Shown: one piece after another, positions 59,741-64,000 of the stretch
Layout: each line of letters begins with the position of its first letter
Numbering within the stretch: position 1 is the first letter of the stretch
Assembly (NCBI RefSeq): GCF_013522925.1
Contig: NZ_JAAMQU010000006.1
Span: 248,001 to 312,000, forward strand
Origin: Pseudomonas japonica
GTDB lineage: Bacteria > Pseudomonadota > Gammaproteobacteria > Pseudomonadales > Pseudomonadaceae
Direction of reading: 5' to 3'
Length of the DNA: 64,000 bases
Made by a program: the position numbers and the translations under genes
Notes under the pieces: model-generated
The model's input: only the letters and a program-made list of their open reading frames with translations
Told to the model about the DNA's origin: nothing
Database searches by the model: none

Positions 59741-60835
59741 CTACCGCCGGGCGCGAAGGTACTCGATCACCGCTTCGCGTTCCCCGGCGAACTCGATCCG
59801 GTCCCCCTGGGCATCGCGCTGGTAGGCGTACATGGGGTCGTAGTACTCGTTGAGTAACCCTTCGATCCAGCCACGGTGGCCAGTCACCTCGCCATCGTTG
59901 CCCTGCTCAGCCAACGCGGCGTCCATGATGGCAGCCAGGCGCTGATAGCGCTCACCGCCAAGGCGCTTGGCGATCCCGGCCAGGCTTTGCCGGAGCCTGT
60001 CGGCGAAGGCGAGCAAGCCCGCTTCCTCGCCGTGCAGGGCCACGAACTCGGCGCACAGGTCCACCACGTAGTCGCGAAGGATGCGCGAGACACGGGATTC
60101 AAGACTGTCCTCCAGCCATACCAGCGGGCTGTGCTGCATACGCCGGAACAGCGACAGCGGCAAGGCGCAGCTGCCGATCATCCGGCTTTCGTCCTCTACC
60201 ACGAAAGCCTGCTGCCCGCGGGCCCGGCGCTTGAGGATGTCCACGGCCAAGGCATTTTCGAAGGCGATCGGTGCCGGCTGCGGCGTGGCGCGCTTGCCGA
60301 AACCGGAACCGCGATGGTTGGCCAGCGCTTCAAGGTCCACGGCGTTGTTCAGCTGGGCCAGCACTTCGGTCTTGCCGATGCCGGTCATGCCGCCCAGGCA
60401 CACGAAGTCGCAGGTGGCCACGGCCTCTTCGGTCTGGTCGATGAGGAAGGTGCGCAGCGCCTTGTAGCCGCCCAACACCCGTGGATACTCGATGCCGGCT
60501 TCGGCCTTGATCCATTGCTGGGTGATCTGCGAGCGCAAGCCCCCGCGGAAGCAATACAGGTAGCCCTCGGGATGCTCCCGGGCAAAGCGCGCCCAGGCCT
60601 CGATGCGCGCCTGCTTGAGTTCGCCGGCTACCAGCGTGTGGCCCAATTCGATGGCCGCCTGCTGCCCGTGCTGCTTGTAGGCAGTACCCACCCGCTCGCG
60701 CTCGCGGTCGTTCATCAGCGGCAGGTTCACCACGCCTGGGAACGCACCCTTGTTGAATTCGACCGGCGCGCGCACGTCCATCATCGGCACGCCTTCCAGG
60801 AACAAGCGCTGGAAGTCGGCGGTGTTCTCGGCCAT
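59741..60835 (-). CDS. selU: tRNA 2-selenouridine synthase
   Basis: A 364-residue SelU/MnmH (YbbB) protein that converts 2-thiouridine to 2-selenouridine at the tRNA wobble position. An N-terminal rhodanese-like domain has the key Cys95 in [11 protein letters not shown]; a P-loop [17 protein letters not shown] (about 147-160) follows. The frame is open upstream, but ATG 60835 overlaps the selD stop by one base (TGATG) and fits the family length. It needs selenophosphate from SelD, encoded directly upstream. Confidence 0.95.
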   Translation of the reverse strand: MAENTADFQRLFLEGVPMMDVRAPVEFNKGAFPGVVNLPLMNDRERERVGTAYKQHGQQAAIELGHTLVAGELKQARIEAWARFAREHPEGYLYCFRGGLRSQITQQWIKAEAGIEYPRVLGGYKALRTFLIDQTEEAVATCDFVCLGGMTGIGKTEVLAQLNNAVDLEALANHRGSGFGKRATPQPAPIAFENALAVDILKRRARGQQAFVVEDESRMIGSCALPLSLFRRMQHSPLVWLEDSLESRVSRILRDYVVDLCAEFVALHGEEAGLLAFADRLRQSLAGIAKRLGGERYQRLAAIMDAALAEQGNDGEVTGHRGWIEGLLNEYYDPMYAYQRDAQGDRIEFAGEREAVIEYLRARR

Positions 60836-61869
60836 CAGAGCACCTCGACCGCGTGGGCGGCGCGGTCGACCATCACGCCAATCGGTTGCAGCGCCAGCCC
60901 CAGCTCTGCGGCACAGGCAAGAAACGCGGCGTCCGCCCCCGGGGCCACGGCCACCAGCAGCCCCCCGCTGGTTTGCGGGTCGCACAGCAGCAGGCGGGTG
61001 TCTTCGCTCATGGGGCTTACCCCCTCGCCATAACTGTCAAAATTGCGCAGCGTGCCGCCGGGCGCACAGCCTTGGGCCAGGTAGTGTTCGACGCCTGGCA
61101 GGCGAGGCACCGCCTGGGCATCGAGCCGGGCAGTAAGGCCAGCGCCGTCGGCCATTTCCAGCAGATGGCCCAGCAGGCCGAAACCGGTGACGTCAGTCAT
61201 GGCCTGTACGCCGGGCAGCCGGGCGAATCGGCTGCCGGCACTGTTGAGGGTGCACATCCAGTCTCGCGCCAGGCCGATGTCCTGCTCGCGCAGCAGGCCT
61301 TTCTTTTCCGCGGTAGTGAGGATGCCGATGCCCAGAGGCTTGGTCAGGTACAGCTGGCAGCCCAGGGTCGCAGTGTCATTGCGCTTGAGGTGTGCCTTTT
61401 CGACCAGCCCGGTGACTGCAAGGCCGAAGATCGGCTCGGACGCGTCGATCGAATGCCCCCCTGCCAGGGTGATACCCGCGGCGTCGCACACTGCGCGGCC
61501 ACCGCGAATCACCTCCCGGGCGATTTCCGGGGCCAGCACGTTGACCGGCCAGCCGAGAATGGCGATCGCCATCAAGGGTGTGCCGCCCATGGCGTAGATA
61601 TCGCTGATGGCATTGGTGGCAGCGATCCGCCCGAAGTCGAATGGGTCGTCTACGATGGGCATGAAGAAATCAGTGGTGGACACCACGCCGCGTTCGGCAT
61701 CGATGCCGTAAACGGCAGCATCGTCACGAGAGGCGTTGCCCACCCACAGCGCCGGGTCGAGGTTCTGCGCGCCACTGCCCGCCAGGATCACTTCCAGCAC
61801 CTTTGGCGAGATCTTGCAGCCACAACCAGCGCCATGGCTGTACTGGGTCAAGCGAACGGGTTCGGTCAT
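60835..61869 (-). CDS. selD: Selenophosphate synthase
   Basis: A 344-residue selenide, water dikinase that makes selenophosphate from selenide and ATP. The catalytic loop GAGCGCKI places Cys16 (Cys form, not Sec) and Lys19; [39 protein letters not shown] and [18 protein letters not shown] follow. The start ATG 61869 is used because the upstream 41 codons lack similarity. Coupled to selU. No selA/selB/selC is visible in this window. Confidence 0.96.
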   Translation of the reverse strand: MTEPVRLTQYSHGAGCGCKISPKVLEVILAGSGAQNLDPALWVGNASRDDAAVYGIDAERGVVSTTDFFMPIVDDPFDFGRIAATNAISDIYAMGGTPLMAIAILGWPVNVLAPEIAREVIRGGRAVCDAAGITLAGGHSIDASEPIFGLAVTGLVEKAHLKRNDTATLGCQLYLTKPLGIGILTTAEKKGLLREQDIGLARDWMCTLNSAGSRFARLPGVQAMTDVTGFGLLGHLLEMADGAGLTARLDAQAVPRLPGVEHYLAQGCAPGGTLRNFDSYGEGVSPMSEDTRLLLCDPQTSGGLLVAVAPGADAAFLACAAELGLALQPIGVMVDRAAHAVEVL

Positions 61870-62012
61870 GTCGGGCCTCTCGATATCCGGGTGGCGAAGT
61901 TTACCATCATGCGCCGGGCCTGTTGACGCAGGGGCAGGTAAACAGTCAAGTTGCGCGGCCGGATGCCGATAGCCTAGGCACACCCCTTCCACCCCGGTGA
62001 CGGAGAGCGATC

Positions 62013-62786
62013 ATGCCCACTGCCTGGCCCTTGCGCGGATTACGCGCCGCATTCGCGGCCGCGCTGCTGTGCGCGGCGTTGCCGAGCCTGGCCGGGCCGT
62101 TGCAGGTGGTCACCGAGGAATTGCCACCCTATAACATGACGTCTGGCACGGATATCACCGGGTTGAGCACCGAGGTGGTGGAAGCGGTATTCAAGGAAAT
62201 GGGCATTGCGCCACGGATCCAGGCCATGCCCTGGGCAAGGGCCTATGACCTCGCCCTGCATGCCGACAATGTGATGATCTACTCCATCACCCGCACGCCT
62301 GAACGCGAAGCGTTATTCCAATGGGCTGGCCCCATCGCACCCACGCGCTGGTTCCTGTTCTCCAGCGAGGCGCGGCCGGTGGACCTGACCAGCCTGCAGG
62401 AGGCCCTGGAAAAGCGTTATCAGATCGCCACGGTCAACCAGGATGTGGGCGAGCAGTTCCTGCTGAGCCACCACTTCGAGATCGGCCAGACCCTTCAGCA
62501 GAGCAACCACTACGCGCTCAACTACGAAAAGCTCAAGCGCGGCCATGTGGCGTTGTGGATTTCCGACGAGCTCAACGCGGCCTACACCGCTCGTAACGCG
62601 GGCGACGACGCCGCAGCGGTACTGCACCGCAGCCTTGAGCTGCCGGAGCTCGAAGACGGTGGCTTCAGCGCCGCCTTCAGCCTTGCCACGCCGCCGCAAA
62701 CAGTAGACGCCTTTCGCGCGGCCCTCCAGCGGCTGCGCAGCGACGGCCGCTACGACGCCATCGTGCACAAGTGGTTAGCCCCTTGA
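62013..62786 (+). CDS. Periplasmic solute-binding protein (SBP family 3)
   Basis: A 257-residue periplasmic protein with a signal peptide (RAAFAAALLCAALPSLAG). The mature part fits the PBPb/SBP-3 family: LQVVTEELPPYNMTSGTDITGLSTEVVEAVFKEMG, WARAYDLALHADNVMIYSITRTPEREALFQWAGPI. No permease or ATPase follows; the next gene is a GGDEF protein that starts within or just after it, suggesting a sensory role. GGAGAG precedes the ATG. Confidence 0.87.
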   Translation: MPTAWPLRGLRAAFAAALLCAALPSLAGPLQVVTEELPPYNMTSGTDITGLSTEVVEAVFKEMGIAPRIQAMPWARAYDLALHADNVMIYSITRTPEREALFQWAGPIAPTRWFLFSSEARPVDLTSLQEALEKRYQIATVNQDVGEQFLLSHHFEIGQTLQQSNHYALNYEKLKRGHVALWISDELNAAYTARNAGDDAAAVLHRSLELPELEDGGFSAAFSLATPPQTVDAFRAALQRLRSDGRYDAIVHKWLAP

Positions 62787-62821
62787 ACACAGACCATTAC
62801 GACGATCCCACGCACCCCAGC

Positions 62822-64000
62822 ATGAACGCCGAACGCCCGCTGGCTCATCGGCTAGTGGTGGCGACCCTGGTGTTTTGCCTTGTGTTTACCTTCGCCACGG
62901 TGTGCGTGCGCACCTGGTTTGCCTGGAACAGCGGCGTACAGACCATGAACAGCGAGCTGGCGCTGATCGATCAGGTGTTCCAGGGTTCGCTGTCCAAGGC
63001 AATCTGGGAAATGGACCGCGACAGCCTCGAAGCGCAGCTCAAAAGCGTGGTCGAGGCGGCGCCAGTGGGCCGGGTAACGTTACGCATTCCGCGCCCGGAG
63101 CGGGCCGAAGAAGTGCTGGTGCGCGAGCGCGCAGGGTTCCTCGGTACCGGCCCGGCCCCTGTTCTGACCCGGGCCCTGACCGTTTCGCCCTACCCCGGCG
63201 CCGTACAGCCGGTGGGCACGCTGGTGATCGAAGGCGACCCAGGCCTGCTGCGGCAGCGCCTGTGGAAAGAAGTGTGGACCATCATGCTCACCCAGATCAT
63301 CCAGGCCCTGGCGCTGGCCGGCATCACCATGCTGATGTTCAACGGCCTGGTGACCGTGCACGTGCGCCATATTGCCCACCACCTCGAACGGCTCACCCCC
63401 GCCAACCTTGCCGAGCGGCTGCGGCTGGGGCGCCTCGGCAACCGCAATGACGAGCTTGACCTGCTGACCGTTCGCATCAACGCCTTGCAGGACAACATGG
63501 CGCAATACCTGGAATTGCAGCATCAGGCCGAACTGGCCCTGGCCGCCAGCCGTGATCACCTGGCGCTGGAAGTGGAACAGCGCACCGCCGAACTGGTGGC
63601 CGCGAATGAACAGCTGCAGAGCCTGTCCCGGCTGGACCCGCTCACGGGCCTTGCCAACCGCCGCTATTTCGATGAGCTCAAAGATGCCGAATTCAACCGC
63701 GCACTGCGCAGTGGTCGCCCGCTTACCGTGCTGATGTGTGACGTGGACTTCTTCAAGCGCTACAACGATACCCACGGCCATGGCGGCGGCGATGTCTGCC
63801 TGCGCCTGGTTGCCGACACCATGAAAGCCCTGTTCATGCGCAGCGGCGAAGTGATTGCCAGGCTGGGTGGTGAAGAGTTCGCGGTGCTGCTGCCCGGTAG
63901 CGATGCCGCGCATGCGCGCCAGGCGGGGGAACGCCTGCGCCAGGCACTGGCGGCCCGGCAGATCCCGCATGGCGCCTCGCCCATCTCCCCGTACCTTACC
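62822..64000 (+). CDS. Membrane GGDEF diguanylate cyclase (truncated by window end)
   Basis: 393 codons are visible, open at the window edge. Residues about 14-35 form a membrane helix, a periplasmic sensor runs to about 155, a second helix follows at about 155-180, then a HAMP-like segment (RHIAHHLERLTPANLAERL), a coiled coil and a GGDEF domain from about 270. The signature is RLGGEEFAVLLPGSD, with the upstream DVDFFKRYNDTHGHGGGD. A start further upstream (TTG 62783 or GTG 62771, overlapping the solute-binding gene) is possible because ATG 62822 lacks a ribosome site. It is likely to be coupled to the solute-binding gene. Confidence 0.9.
   Translation, partial: MNAERPLAHRLVVATLVFCLVFTFATVCVRTWFAWNSGVQTMNSELALIDQVFQGSLSKAIWEMDRDSLEAQLKSVVEAAPVGRVTLRIPRPERAEEVLVRERAGFLGTGPAPVLTRALTVSPYPGAVQPVGTLVIEGDPGLLRQRLWKEVWTIMLTQIIQALALAGITMLMFNGLVTVHVRHIAHHLERLTPANLAERLRLGRLGNRNDELDLLTVRINALQDNMAQYLELQHQAELALAASRDHLALEVEQRTAELVAANEQLQSLSRLDPLTGLANRRYFDELKDAEFNRALRSGRPLTVLMCDVDFFKRYNDTHGHGGGDVCLRLVADTMKALFMRSGEVIARLGGEEFAVLLPGSDAAHARQAGERLRQALAARQIPHGASPISPYLT

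Overview
The window is 64 kb of high-GC, densely packed chromosome that reads as a Pseudomonas of the P. putida / fluorescens type. The evidence is the contiguous gltA / sdhCDAB-sucAB-lpdG-sucCD block, divergent etfBA and ETF-QO genes with a PsrA-like box between them, a pobR-pobA pair and Pseudomonas-type protein sequences throughout. I saw no tRNA, rRNA, CRISPR array, insertion sequence, phage gene or plasmid feature.

Layout. 1-2.4 kb: the end of a ZapE-like ATPase, a leucine-rich-repeat protein kinase coupled to it, and a YebC/PmpR regulator. 2.4-15.5 kb: the lower TCA cycle, with sdhCDAB-sucAB-lpdG-sucCD on the minus strand from a good sigma70 promoter near 14.0 kb to a terminator at 2.4 kb, and gltA divergent on the plus strand. 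15.6-17.1 kb: two unrecognised genes forming a small cassette framed by perfect stem-loops. 17.1-22.4 kb (minus): START-domain protein, YkgJ-type Cys-cluster protein, a basic secreted protein, a MocR-type regulator, a two-gene lipoprotein/OmpA unit and a periplasmic binding protein. 22.4-26.3 kb: etfBA and ETF-QO. 26.3-28.1 kb: a secreted S8-type protease with Glu where the catalytic Asp is expected.

28.1-33.2 kb (minus): a D-galactonate operon, dgoK-dgoA-dgoD-dgoT plus an IclR regulator. 33.3-36.2 kb: fadH coupled to a PLP-dependent D-cysteine desulfhydrase/ACC deaminase-like gene. 36.4-41.4 kb: a deoxyribose locus (deoC, divergent deoR, and deoK-deoP-DUF4432 epimerase) whose two promoter regions carry the same palindrome. 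41.6-48.6 kb (plus): an RpiR regulator, D-Ala-D-Ala dipeptidase and a complete dipeptide ABC importer (ddp-like).

48.6-55.4 kb: GlxA-type regulator divergent from an HD-domain protein, a nitrilase-superfamily protein without a visible catalytic Cys coupled to an AraC regulator, a DUF2242 lipoprotein, a LysR regulator and pobR. 55.5-61.9 kb: pobA, cytochrome b561, an SDR with a Tat-like leader, a YraQ/DUF318 permease, and selD-selU for 2-selenouridine tRNA. 62.0-64.0 kb: a periplasmic solute-binding protein followed by a membrane GGDEF protein cut by the window end.

Most of the window is conserved metabolism. The parts least explained by known biology are the 15.6-17.1 kb cassette, the nitrilase-like/AraC pair, the substituted S8 protease, the LRR-kinase and the binding-protein/GGDEF pair. 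Several operator-like palindromes are unusually clean and testable. All calls come from reading the sequence; no database search was run.
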